A stretch of DNA of 64,000 bases from Bacteroidia bacterium (GTDB lineage Bacteria; Bacteroidota; Bacteroidia; J057), in NCBI GenBank assembly GCA_041391665.1, contig JAWKNO010000002.1, positions 1,674,001 through 1,738,000 on the forward strand. The letters are read 5' to 3'. This document shows positions 34,337-42,624 of the stretch, one piece after another. Made by a program: the position numbers and the translations under genes. Under the pieces are notes generated by a model. The model saw only the letters and a program-made list of their open reading frames with translations, ran no database searches and was not told the DNA's origin. Numbering within the stretch: position 1 is the stretch's first letter; each line of letters starts with the position of its first letter.

Positions 34337-36568
34337 TTAGTTCTTACCCTGACTACCAGCTAGCCCTATGGCTTTCTCCAGTTCAATGCTGAATGTTTCC
34401 AGCACGTCTGTCAGCTTTTGAATCTGCCGATCCAATTCCGGCCAGTCGCGCTGTTCAATGGCTTCTCTAACGCCAGGCAGGGTTTTTACGCTATACCCGG
34501 TGTATAACCCCGGCGCGTAAATATGATGCCTGTACCAGGGACGGCCGGGCAGACCATTTGAGCTGGTCAGGGCGCGTTCCATATTTTTTAGTTGAATATT
34601 TAGCTGTTGGGCAGTTCCCGCATTCAGCTTGTTTTCGGCTATGGCTTTTTCATATTCAACTGATTGTTTTTTTAACTTTTCCAGCAGGTTTTGGAGCGGG
34701 GCAAAACTCATAAATGGCACATCTTCCCGGGGCTCCGGAACCACCAGGGGTTGGGTGGGATCGGCGGCGAGCTGGTATAAGCCTTCGCGTATCAGCCGGT
34801 TTTCTTTTTTCGTTTTTTCGCGCATATCATCGGCCAGTTTCATTACTTCATCCAGATATCCGCTGATTGTGGTGGAAAATCGCTGAAACTCGAATGGCAG
34901 CGATTCGGCATTGGCCAGCCGCAAGGTAGCGCGCCCGGCTACTTTCGAGAGGGTGATGCCATATTGAAATCCAGGATCCTTAAACCGCACAAAATGATCA
35001 TAGGAATCGTAAATCGAATGGTATTCTCCTCCGCCATTTTCTCCGCCAAAACCCAGATCCAGCGCGGCTATTCCCAAATGCTGAATAAATGGAGAATAGT
35101 CTGACCCTGTGCCTAACGCGCCCAACTGGAAAATCTGCGGTTCGGGTTTACCCTGCACCAGATCACGGGCTTTATTGCGATCAAACAGGCTGACTTTCGT
35201 TTGAGGATCGGTTACAGTGCGTGGAATCTGATCAAAAAACTTCTCCAATGTATGGGAACCACCAGCATGTAAAAATCCGCGCCCGTTTCCGTCGCTGTTG
35301 ATATACACCACTGCCTTTTCCAGCAGTTCGGCCGTGTGATCTTCCACCCATTCGGTTGAGCCAATCAGTCCGGGCTCTTCAGCGTCCCAGGCACAATAGA
35401 CGATGGTTCGTTTGGGGCGAAATCCTTTTTTTGCCAGTTCGCCCACAACGCGGGCTTCTTCCAGTTCGGCGACCATGCCGCTTACCGGATCACTCGCGCC
35501 ATTTACCCATGCGTCGTGGTGGTTGCCGCGAATAATCCATTGGTCAGGATACTCAGCCCCCGTAAGCTTTGCAATAACGTTGTAAATGGGCTTGATCTGC
35601 CAGTCAAATTCCAGTTTGAGATGTACTTTGGCCGGACCCGGCCCCACATGATAGGTAATGGGCAATGCGCCGCGCCAGGCCTCCGGAGCAACTTGCCCGC
35701 CCATTGCTGCCAGCAAAGGTTTGGCATCGCCGTAGGAGATGGGGATCACGGGAATTTTGGTCAGTGTCGGTGCGGATTTGATATCCAGTCGTTTGGCATT
35801 GGGGGTGGCACCGATACCGGGCGTAAGTGGGTCGCCGGGCGCAACAGGGGCATCCATTACAGAACCACGCTGCACCCCGTATTCGTTTTTATAAGCGCCT
35901 TGCGGATATACCTCTCCGCGAAAATAACCATCATCTCTGGGGTCAGAATAAATGATGCAGCCGATGGCGCCCTTCTCTGCAGCTACTTTGGGTTTGATCC
36001 CTCTCCACGATCCCTGATAGCGCGCAATCACAATCTTCCCCCTGACATCCACCCCCATTTTCGCCAGTTCGTCATAATCAGCAGGTACGCCATAGTTGAC
36101 AAAGACGAGTTCGGCAGTCACATCGCCATCGATTGAATAGCAGTTGTAAGAGGGCAATTGTTCTTTGGTCTGACCGGAAGTAGCATCTTCCGCAATGGCT
36201 GGTTCTGCGAGGCGCGCCTTAAAAGTGGTGGGCGCCACCAGTTCGAGTTGCCGGACTTTTGGAGTAGGAAACAGCACCTGATATTCTTCAATAGCCGTTT
36301 CATATCCCCAACTGGTGAAAAGCGCCGCCATAAATTCGGCGTTTTCTTTGTCGTAAGGCGAACCCACATGATGGGGCCGAGCTGCCAGACGTTTCATCCA
36401 TTGGTCGAGGTTGGAGGCCTTCAGCAACTGGTCAAACTCCGTTTCGAGCTGAATTTGTGTTTCAGCAGCTGAAGGTGAAAAACCCATAATGAAGGAGTTT
36501 TGAGCTAAAAGCTGCATATCGAATGCCAGCATCAGCGCAAAAAAAGAGGTAAGGGTAAGATATCGCAT
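34337..36568 (-). CDS. M28-family peptidase, glutamate carboxypeptidase II-like
   Basis: 743 residues with a signal peptide ending LLAQN (about 23). A protease-associated domain (about 130-300; GKIVIARYQGSWRGIKPKV) is inserted in an M28 zinc-peptidase domain. Metal-binding and catalytic residues are in GNHHDAWVNGASDPVSG (His, Asp), AWDAEEPGLIGSTEW (Glu-Glu) and VVYINSDGNGRG (Asp); a last His is in GGGEYHSIYDSYDHF. A C-terminal helical dimerisation-like domain (about 600-740) is present, as in human GCPII/PSMA and transferrin receptor. It likely trims acidic peptides in the periplasm or outside the cell. No T9SS tail. It is convergent with sbtA. Confidence 0.95.
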   Translation of the reverse strand: MRYLTLTSFFALMLAFDMQLLAQNSFIMGFSPSAAETQIQLETEFDQLLKASNLDQWMKRLAARPHHVGSPYDKENAEFMAALFTSWGYETAIEEYQVLFPTPKVRQLELVAPTTFKARLAEPAIAEDATSGQTKEQLPSYNCYSIDGDVTAELVFVNYGVPADYDELAKMGVDVRGKIVIARYQGSWRGIKPKVAAEKGAIGCIIYSDPRDDGYFRGEVYPQGAYKNEYGVQRGSVMDAPVAPGDPLTPGIGATPNAKRLDIKSAPTLTKIPVIPISYGDAKPLLAAMGGQVAPEAWRGALPITYHVGPGPAKVHLKLEFDWQIKPIYNVIAKLTGAEYPDQWIIRGNHHDAWVNGASDPVSGMVAELEEARVVGELAKKGFRPKRTIVYCAWDAEEPGLIGSTEWVEDHTAELLEKAVVYINSDGNGRGFLHAGGSHTLEKFFDQIPRTVTDPQTKVSLFDRNKARDLVQGKPEPQIFQLGALGTGSDYSPFIQHLGIAALDLGFGGENGGGEYHSIYDSYDHFVRFKDPGFQYGITLSKVAGRATLRLANAESLPFEFQRFSTTISGYLDEVMKLADDMREKTKKENRLIREGLYQLAADPTQPLVVPEPREDVPFMSFAPLQNLLEKLKKQSVEYEKAIAENKLNAGTAQQLNIQLKNMERALTSSNGLPGRPWYRHHIYAPGLYTGYSVKTLPGVREAIEQRDWPELDRQIQKLTDVLETFSIELEKAIGLAGSQGKN

Positions 36569-36716
36569 AGAGATTGTTGTATTTTCTGGAATGTATTTTA
36601 GGGAAAAAAACTGAAAAAGCAGATAATAACTTCAAAACAGGCTATTGGCTGCTTCCCGGCAAAACACAGAATAGTCTCTCAATATTTTTAATCAACGATT
36701 TGCCAAAAGATGGTAA

Positions 36717-36790
36717 GCCACGAATGACGCGAATTTGCACGAATGGTTTTTGCGCTGATTTTCGTGGGCATTCGTGGCATTCGTGGTTAT
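36717..36790. repeat. Dispersed imperfect-palindrome repeat, copy 1
   Basis: A unit starting GCCACGAATGACGCGAAT and ending ATTCGTGGCATTCGTGG, the tail being an inverted version of the head (CCACGAAT repeated against ATTCGTGG). Its left half is identical to the copy at 36816. Repeats with this wording recur in intergenic DNA of many environmental bacteria, to my recollection. Confidence 0.65.
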
Positions 36791-36815
36791 CTAAAGATTG
36801 CGTCTGATGATGTCA

Positions 36816-36880
36816 GCCACGAATGACGCGAATTTGCACGAATGGTTTTTTGCTGATTTTTGTGGGTATTTGTGGTTATT
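36816..36880. repeat. Dispersed imperfect-palindrome repeat, copy 2
   Basis: The first 30 or so bases match copy 1 exactly (GCCACGAATGACGCGAAT, then TTGCACGAATGG). The right half is degraded (TTTGTGGGTATTTGTGG), with G-to-T-type changes, and is shorter. The two copies are 25 bases apart in the same orientation. Confidence 0.65.
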
Positions 36881-36998
36881 GACAGATGGGACTGAGAATT
36901 TCTGCCGCAAATCCTTCCCGGAAAATTTTAAAAGGCTTATATTTTCCTTACTTTTGATGGGATTCTGATTAACCTTGAATTTCCATTAAAACACATAT

Positions 36999-37454
36999 AT
37001 GCTGGTAACTGAAGAAATCGCCAAACAATTTATCGAGCAGGCCATTCCTGTCCATCGTTTTCTCGGGGTGAAAGTCCTTGAAATCCGCGAAGGTTATTGC
37101 AAAATCATGATCCCCTACCGCGAAGAAGTGCTCGGGGATTTCCGCTTTAAACGCTGGCACGGCGGCATTATCGCTACTGCCATGGACTCCGTAGGGGGAG
37201 CCGCTGCCATGACAACTGTCACCTCCGCAGAAGATAAACTTGCCACCATCGATATGCGCGTGGATTATCTGCGCGGCACAACCCCCGAACCACTAATCGC
37301 CATCGGCTACCTCATACGCAGCGGCGACCGCATCATCTCTACCCGGATGGAAGCCTGGCAGGAAGATGAAAAAAAACTCGTAGCTGAAGCCCGTGCTATG
37401 TTTAGCGTGTACCGAAAACTCGGACAAAAAGGGGAAATAGGTGAAATGCTATAA
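36999..37454 (+). CDS. Hotdog-fold acyl-CoA thioesterase (PaaI-like)
   Basis: 151 residues, cytosolic. The hotdog fold is shown by WHGGIIATAMDSVGGAAAM, with the Gly-rich turn and the Asp at the end of the central helix that acts in thioester hydrolysis, and then by ATIDMRVDYLRG and the strand RSGDRIISTRMEAW. It would cleave a small or aromatic acyl-CoA. It is followed 72 bases later by a TetR regulator, a common arrangement for acyl-CoA-responsive control, which is inference. Family secure, substrate unknown. Confidence 0.88.
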   Translation: MLVTEEIAKQFIEQAIPVHRFLGVKVLEIREGYCKIMIPYREEVLGDFRFKRWHGGIIATAMDSVGGAAAMTTVTSAEDKLATIDMRVDYLRGTTPEPLIAIGYLIRSGDRIISTRMEAWQEDEKKLVAEARAMFSVYRKLGQKGEIGEML

Positions 37455-37526
37455 AATGTAGCATTTCCTTAAAATGTGCATTGCGAAAGACTTTATATTT
37501 CAATGCGATTGTTATATTTGGGAGGT

Positions 37527-38141
37527 ATGGATAAAAAGGAGTTTTACGTCAAAGAATCGCTCAAACTTTTCATGAAGTATGGGGTAAAAAGCGTTACCGT
37601 CGGGCAGATTACGGCTAAGCTTAATATCTCCAGCAAAACCCTGTACGTCATTTTTGGTGACAAAACCGGGCTGGTAGAAACTTGCTTTGATCTTTATAAA
37701 CAACACTCCAACAAAGAATTTGAAGCACTCCGCGCTGACTCAGAAAATGTCGCTGACATGTTGGTCAGGTTCTACAATATGCTGATGGAATCGATCAGTC
37801 GGATCAACCCCAACTTTTTCAATGATATTGCCAGCTACTTTCCCAAAATCTGGGACAGCGATGAGGCATTTGGGATCAATCAGACCCGATCGCTGATGGT
37901 TCAGGGTGTTTCCGAAGGGATATTTTCAAAGGCGATTGATATCGAGCTTTGCGCGGAAACCCTCACGCTTCTCCTCCGTTCTATGTTTGAAAAAGATCCT
38001 TACGACTCCCGCCATGGCGGAAGTCAGCGACTTTTGGCCAATGTACTCTGGCCTTATGTCCGCGGGCTTTGTACCCAGGAGGGAATGGAAGAATTTAGAA
38101 AATACCGCAAATTATCGGCTCAATCACAAGAAAATGGCTGA
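37527..38141 (+). CDS. TetR-family transcriptional regulator
   Basis: 204 residues from ATG 37527 (MDKKEFYVKESLKLFMKYG); a longer frame from 37476 is less likely because the first 17 residues have no homologous look, and a purine-rich GGAGG sits directly ahead of this ATG. An N-terminal TetR helix-turn-helix (about 10-55) includes KSVTVGQITAKLNISSKTLYVIFGDKTGL. The C-terminal helices bind an unknown ligand. It overlaps the next gene by 8 bases, so the methionine-sulfoxide reductase is probably co-expressed. Confidence 0.88.
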   Translation: MDKKEFYVKESLKLFMKYGVKSVTVGQITAKLNISSKTLYVIFGDKTGLVETCFDLYKQHSNKEFEALRADSENVADMLVRFYNMLMESISRINPNFFNDIASYFPKIWDSDEAFGINQTRSLMVQGVSEGIFSKAIDIELCAETLTLLLRSMFEKDPYDSRHGGSQRLLANVLWPYVRGLCTQEGMEEFRKYRKLSAQSQENG

Positions 38142-38643
38142 AGAACTGATACTTACCCAGGGGGTAAACCGCGAAGATCGCTACCGGGAAATCCTTCCCC
38201 AAATCGATGCCGTCATTTCGGGGGAAACGGATTTTGTCGCCAACCTCGCCAATATTGCTGCAATTCTGAAAGAGGCCCACAACTTTTTCTGGGTGGGTTT
38301 TTACCGCATGATGGAAGGCGAGCTGGTCCTGGGGCCATTTCAGGGACCGCTGGCCTGTACCCGAATCGCTCTGGACAGAGGTGTGTGCGGTGCTTCTGCC
38401 TCGCAAAAGAAAACACTGATTGTGCCGGATGTGGAAAAATTCCCGGGACATATCGCGTGCAGTAGTGCCTCAAAGTCTGAGATTGTCGTCCCATTGGTGG
38501 TTGACGGAAAAACAGCCCTGATACTGGATGTGGACAGCGATGTGTATGATGATTTTTCTGAGGTGGATCAGCACTATCTGGAACAACTGATGGAGATTTT
38601 GCGGAAGGTTCACTATGCTTCCGAACCTCACCGCATATCGTAG
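38134..38643 (+). CDS. msrC: Free methionine-(R)-sulfoxide reductase (GAF domain, fRMsr)
   Basis: 169 residues from ATG 38134, inside the end of the TetR gene. It is a GAF-fold enzyme. The catalytic-cysteine layout is as in E. coli MsrC: GPLACTR, RGVCGASASQKKTLIVPDV and FPGHIACSSASKSEIVVPL. It reduces free Met-R-sulfoxide with electrons from thioredoxin, repairing oxidised methionine. A longer frame starting at 37906 in the same register runs antiphase through the TetR gene and is not used. Its last 16 bases overlap a convergent gene's end. Confidence 0.93.
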   Translation: MAEELILTQGVNREDRYREILPQIDAVISGETDFVANLANIAAILKEAHNFFWVGFYRMMEGELVLGPFQGPLACTRIALDRGVCGASASQKKTLIVPDVEKFPGHIACSSASKSEIVVPLVVDGKTALILDVDSDVYDDFSEVDQHYLEQLMEILRKVHYASEPHRIS

Positions 38644-39254
38644 GTTACGGTAATTTCCAGATTTACATAACGCAACCGCCCGCCATCATAAATGGCTCCT
38701 CCACCAGGCGTGGGATCGGTGAGCACATTTAAAATTCCTACATTATAGTAACTGCCAAATCCCACAGAACCGTAATTGGTGGGGAGATTGACCGACATAC
38801 CAAAGGGCAACATCAGATACCAGCGATTGACATGGTCTTCTGCTCCGGCAACCTGAAAACCGGAGGATTGCAGCCGATATCCCAAAACATACCCGATTTT
38901 AGGGTTTAAGGCACCAAATCGCGGTCCCACCTTCAGATCCATTTCCACAGCGGTAACACCCACCGTATTGCCGGAAGTAGTAAAATCCCGCATGACGACG
39001 GGCAGATTAAACCCTCCGCCCTTATGCATGACATTAAACCCGATTTCTACGCCGTTGCGTGGTTGATAACTGCTGTAAAAAATCCCAAAAAGCCCCGTTG
39101 TATAGGCATGGGAAACCAGCTGATAGTCCTGAGAACGGGGAAAATAATTGATGTTGCTGGCAAAACGAAGGCCAAATCCATTTTGCGCCATGGCATACAT
39201 GGGCAAAAGAAAAATGGATAGAACCAAAAATAGAATCAGAAGCTGTGTTCGCAT
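38628..39254 (-). CDS. Putative outer-membrane beta-barrel protein
   Basis: 208 residues with a signal peptide ending YAMAQ (about 24). The mature sequence alternates amphipathic beta strands with glycine and aromatic residues (GLRFASNINYFP, GVEIGFNVMHKGGGF, VEMDLKVGPRFG, IGYVLGYRLQSSGF, RYVNLEITVTYDMR). It ends with an aromatic-x-basic residue, consistent with a small outer-membrane barrel. No named family is assignable; PorT or OmpW-like proteins are alternatives. It overlaps the convergent msrC gene by 16 bases and is 13 bases after the CCA-enzyme gene's stop in the opposite sense of transcription order (same strand, downstream side). Confidence 0.7.
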   Translation of the reverse strand: MRTQLLILFLVLSIFLLPMYAMAQNGFGLRFASNINYFPRSQDYQLVSHAYTTGLFGIFYSSYQPRNGVEIGFNVMHKGGGFNLPVVMRDFTTSGNTVGVTAVEMDLKVGPRFGALNPKIGYVLGYRLQSSGFQVAGAEDHVNRWYLMLPFGMSVNLPTNYGSVGFGSYYNVGILNVLTDPTPGGGAIYDGGRLRYVNLEITVTYDMR

Positions 39255-39266
39255 GTCTAAAGTTAC

Positions 39267-40673
39267 TTATTTTTCCAAATACTTTGGTGCGATCTTATTC
39301 ATATAGTCAAGGGCGGCTTCGCGTTCATTGGGGATAATACCCTCCAATATGGCCTCGCGGATATCATTTTTAATCTGGCCAATGATTTTTCCCGGAGGAA
39401 TTGAAAATGTTTCCATAATCATATCGCCGGTAACCGGAGGCTGCCAGTTGCGGAGGTTGTCGCGCTCTTCTACTTCATGAATCCTTTTTTCGAGTGCTGC
39501 ATAGTTGCGGAGAAACCGGGCCACCTTATTTTGGTTTCGCGAAGTAATATCCGACCGGCAAAAATCGAGCAGGTCGTTGAGATCATCTTCCGCATCCACG
39601 ACAATCCGCCGAATGGCGCTGTCACTGACTTCTTCCGATACAAGTGCAATCGGACGCTGGTGGAGTTTCACGAGCTTTTGCACATATTTCATCGAATCGT
39701 TGAGCGGAAGTTTCATCTGCTGGAAGATTTTGGGCACCATTCGCGCGCCTTTATCTTCATGCCCGTGAAATGTCCATCCATTGCCTGGCTCATAGCGTTT
39801 GGTGAGAGGTTTGGCGATATCGTGAAGAATGGCCACCCACCGCAACCATAAATTGTCGCTGATTTCGGCTACATTATCCAATACTTTGAGGGTATGGTAA
39901 AAATTGTCCTTATGCCCTTTTCCATCCACATAGTCCACACCTTTCATGGCAGACAGTTCGGGGAAAATAATTTCCAGCAGCCCTGACTCATCCAGCAGCA
40001 AAAATCCTTTGGAAGGCACTTTCGAAAGAATGATTTTATTGAGCTCGTCAGTAATCCTTTCGCGGGAAATGATGGAAATTCTTTTTCTGTTTTCGCGAAT
40101 CGCAGCAAATGTCTCTGCCTCAATTTCAAAATCCAGTTGAGAAGAAAAACGAATGGCGCGCATCATTCGCAACGGATCATCGGAAAAGGTGATTCCGGGA
40201 GTGCGGGGGGTGCGAATCGTTTTTTGGTGTAGGTCTTTAATTCCTTCGAATGGGTCAATAATTTCTCCAAAATCCTCTTTATTCAGCGAAATAGAGAGGG
40301 CATTGATGGTAAAATCGCGCCGTAACTGGTCATCGTAAAGGCTACCTTCTTCAACGATGGGTTTGCGGGAGTTTCGCTTATAACTCTCCTTTCTGGCGCC
40401 GACAAATTCCACCTCCAAATCCTCATAGCGAACCATAGCCGTCCCAAAATTTTCATACACCACCACATCGCGTATTTTAGCTTTGGAGGCAAAATGCCTG
40501 GCCAGATCAATGCCTTTTCCCGCCACTACAATATCGATATCCTTACAGGGTCTTCTTAAAAGAAAATCTCTCACATAACCGCCAACTACATAGGATTTCA
40601 CCCCTAAATCCGCGCTACATTCTTGTAGAATACCAAAAACTTTATGTGAAAGGGCCTCTCGAATATTTTCCAT
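39267..40673 (-). CDS. CCA tRNA nucleotidyltransferase / HD-domain nucleotidyltransferase
   Basis: 468 residues from ATG 40673 (MENIREALSHKVFGIL), preferred over in-frame ATGs at 40760 and 40766 that would overlap the divergent transporter gene or abut it. The nucleotidyltransferase core has KSYVVGGYVRDFLLRRP with KDIDIVVAG, whose Asp pair binds metal, then RRDFTINALS. An RNA-binding helical part (about 175-260, RTPGITFSDDPLRMMRAIRF) and an HD hydrolase domain (RWVAILHDIAKP, HEDKGARMVPKIF) complete it. It adds or repairs the 3' CCA of tRNAs. The long reading frame runs to 41000 but that part is not homologous-looking. Fairly secure. Confidence 0.93.
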   Translation of the reverse strand: MENIREALSHKVFGILQECSADLGVKSYVVGGYVRDFLLRRPCKDIDIVVAGKGIDLARHFASKAKIRDVVVYENFGTAMVRYEDLEVEFVGARKESYKRNSRKPIVEEGSLYDDQLRRDFTINALSISLNKEDFGEIIDPFEGIKDLHQKTIRTPRTPGITFSDDPLRMMRAIRFSSQLDFEIEAETFAAIRENRKRISIISRERITDELNKIILSKVPSKGFLLLDESGLLEIIFPELSAMKGVDYVDGKGHKDNFYHTLKVLDNVAEISDNLWLRWVAILHDIAKPLTKRYEPGNGWTFHGHEDKGARMVPKIFQQMKLPLNDSMKYVQKLVKLHQRPIALVSEEVSDSAIRRIVVDAEDDLNDLLDFCRSDITSRNQNKVARFLRNYAALEKRIHEVEERDNLRNWQPPVTGDMIMETFSIPPGKIIGQIKNDIREAILEGIIPNEREAALDYMNKIAPKYLEK

Positions 40674-40764
40674 CAGATTAAAAACGTCGCTGTTCAATTC
40701 CACAAAATACTTTGCAGAGGGTTGCAAGATACGCTTTTCCAAAATTACTCCTATATTCATACCC

Positions 40765-42264
40765 ATGCAAAAAGGAAAAGGCGCGCGTTCAAGAGAATTT
40801 ACCGGGCGATGGCTGGGTCCACTGCTGTTTTTGACCGTCATTGTGGTTGTGCATCCCGAAGGTCTTCCTGAAAAAGGGCGGATTGTACTTGCCGCTACGT
40901 GCTGGATTGCGACGTGGTGGATTACCGAAGCCGTTCCTATTCCGGTTACCTCTTTGCTTCCCATTGTGCTTTTTCCATTGCTTGGGGCCGCCCCGATCAA
41001 ACCTGTCGCGCAGGCCTATATCAATCCGATCATGTTTTTATTTATTGGCGGGTTTATGCTTGCGCTTGCCATGGAAAAATGGAACCTCCACCGGAGAATC
41101 GCCCTCAATATCATCGCACGGGTCGGCAGCAATGCCCGCCGAATCGTTCTGGGTTTTATGCTTGCTACGGGTTTGATCTCTATGTGGATTTCCAATACAG
41201 CGACAACATTGATGATGGTGCCGATTGCATTGGCGATTGTCGGCCAGATGGCGCAATTTAAGGGTGCAGATGAGGCCAGCGAACACCTTAAGAGACTAGG
41301 CAAAGTGCTGATGCTGGGTATTGCTTATTCGGCTTCTATTGGCGGACTGGCGACATTGGTAGGAACGCCCACCAACCTGATTTTTACCGGTTATGTCCTG
41401 GAAGTCTATAAAATGGATATCACTTTTTCACAGTGGATTGTATTTGGGTTGCCGGTCTCAGTTTTGTTGCTTGGCGCTTCGTGGTGGTTGCTGGTGAATG
41501 TGTCGTTCCCTCTGACCAAAATACCCGGAGAACTATGGAGAGAAGAGATCAGACACGAACTGAAGCTTCTTGGGCCAATGCGGCGGGAGGAAACGGTAGT
41601 GTTGATTGTCTTTGGTTTGGTAGCTTTGGGATGGATGAGCAGCGAATATGTATTAAAGCCCTTGATTCCGGGCATTCATGACAGTATGATCGCACTAAGC
41701 GGCGCGATAGTTTTGTTTATGATTCCATCTTCAGAACCGGGAAAAATGGTGATGGACTGGCCGGCGGCGCTACGATTGCCGTGGGGAATATTACTGTTAT
41801 TTGGCGGCGCTTTTGCCGTAGCGAACAGCTTTGAGAGTACCGGCCTCGCCGGGTGGATGGCAGAACGCCTCGCCGGTATGCAGGGAATTTCCTTTTTCCT
41901 TGTACTGCTGATCCTCGTTACCCTTGTCAATTTCCTCACCGAAATCGCACAAAATATGGCCGTATGTACCCTGATGATGCCGGTAATTGCCGCGCTCGCT
42001 CCGGCTATCGACGTTCACCCTTTCCCGCTCATGGCGGCGACCTGCATGGCCTCTTCCTGCGCCTTTATGCTGCCCTTTGCAACTGCCCCCAACGTGATTG
42101 TCTTTGGATCCGGGCAGTTGGAAATGAAAGACATGATTCGTGCAGGGGTATGGCTGAATGTGGTTTCCATTGCCATTATCGTTCTCTACACCTGGTTTTT
42201 TCTGGGAAATGCATGGAATCTGGATATGATGAAGTTTCCCGAGAACCTTCCGGCACAACTATAA
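40765..42264 (+). CDS. SLC13/DASS-family sodium-coupled anion (dicarboxylate) transporter
   Basis: 499 residues with about 11 to 13 membrane segments. DASS hallmarks include WWITEAVPIPVTSLLP near the N-terminus, WISNTATTLMMVPIA (the SNT motif that binds carboxylate and sodium), SIGGLATLVGTPTNLIF, and a second SNT-like repeat in FLTEIAQNMAVCTLMMP. It probably imports C4-dicarboxylates or related anions. The N-terminus MQKGKGARSRE is basic and cytosolic. It diverges from the CCA-adding-enzyme gene by only about 90 bases, with its start overlapping a longer variant of that gene. It converges with the MazG-like gene, stops directly abutting. Confidence 0.92.
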   Translation: MQKGKGARSREFTGRWLGPLLFLTVIVVVHPEGLPEKGRIVLAATCWIATWWITEAVPIPVTSLLPIVLFPLLGAAPIKPVAQAYINPIMFLFIGGFMLALAMEKWNLHRRIALNIIARVGSNARRIVLGFMLATGLISMWISNTATTLMMVPIALAIVGQMAQFKGADEASEHLKRLGKVLMLGIAYSASIGGLATLVGTPTNLIFTGYVLEVYKMDITFSQWIVFGLPVSVLLLGASWWLLVNVSFPLTKIPGELWREEIRHELKLLGPMRREETVVLIVFGLVALGWMSSEYVLKPLIPGIHDSMIALSGAIVLFMIPSSEPGKMVMDWPAALRLPWGILLLFGGAFAVANSFESTGLAGWMAERLAGMQGISFFLVLLILVTLVNFLTEIAQNMAVCTLMMPVIAALAPAIDVHPFPLMAATCMASSCAFMLPFATAPNVIVFGSGQLEMKDMIRAGVWLNVVSIAIIVLYTWFFLGNAWNLDMMKFPENLPAQL

Positions 42265-42603
42265 TCACGATTCCCAGACCCGGCCACTGTTCTCCGCTTC
42301 TTTATCGCGGTATGCTTTTTCGAGGTCAACTTCAAAGCGGTTGGCGAGTTCGAGCAGATAACTCAGTACATCGGCAAATTCTCCTTCCAGGTCTGCGCTT
42401 ATATGCGCTTTAGCTTTTTCTTCATAGAGCTTTTTCTTCTTGCGAATGGCTTTGGCAAGTTCGCCAACTTCTTCCATAAACAATAAAAAAGTCTCAGCAT
42501 CAGAAGTTTTGTCCCAGCCGCGTTCCTGGCAGATCTCATGCTGATAAGTCTGAAGGTTTGCGAGGGAGGGATTTTCAGGTATTTGGGGCATAGTTTTTCC
42601 CAA
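42265..42603 (-). CDS. MazG-like nucleotide pyrophosphohydrolase
   Basis: 112 residues, cytosolic, all-alpha. The metal-binding residues of the MazG superfamily are in FMEEVGELAKAI (Glu-Glu-x-x-Glu) and EFADVLSYLLELAN (Glu-x-x-Asp). Such single-domain members hydrolyse non-canonical NTPs or dCTP-like substrates to monophosphates; the exact substrate is unknown. The stop directly abuts the convergent transporter's stop. It lies 21 bases before the TolC gene's stop on the same strand. Confidence 0.88.
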   Translation of the reverse strand: MGKTMPQIPENPSLANLQTYQHEICQERGWDKTSDAETFLLFMEEVGELAKAIRKKKKLYEEKAKAHISADLEGEFADVLSYLLELANRFEVDLEKAYRDKEAENSGRVWES

Positions 42604-42624
42604 AGGTAGCTTTCAGGCGGATTT

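Larger units (their letters stand above)
36569..36998. other. 430-base intergenic region holding dispersed repeats
   Basis: Divergent genes flank it. The middle holds two copies of a CCACGAATGACGCGAAT-type repeat (see below). The rest is AT-rich. A 77-codon plus-strand frame at 36574-36807 runs through the first repeat and is not gene-like. Confidence 0.5.

Noticed and set aside
36574..36807. 77-codon plus-strand frame across the first dispersed repeat
   Set aside because: Much of its length is the repeat itself, with no start context or protein character.
37906..38133. Upstream part of the msrC frame
   Set aside because: It is antiphase to the TetR coding sequence and lacks homologous features; the ATG at 38134 opens exactly at the reductase N-terminus.
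40674..41000. Extended N-terminus of the CCA-enzyme frame
   Set aside because: It overlaps the start of the divergent transporter gene and gives a residue mix unlike a protein N-terminus; ATG 40673 gives the family-typical length.
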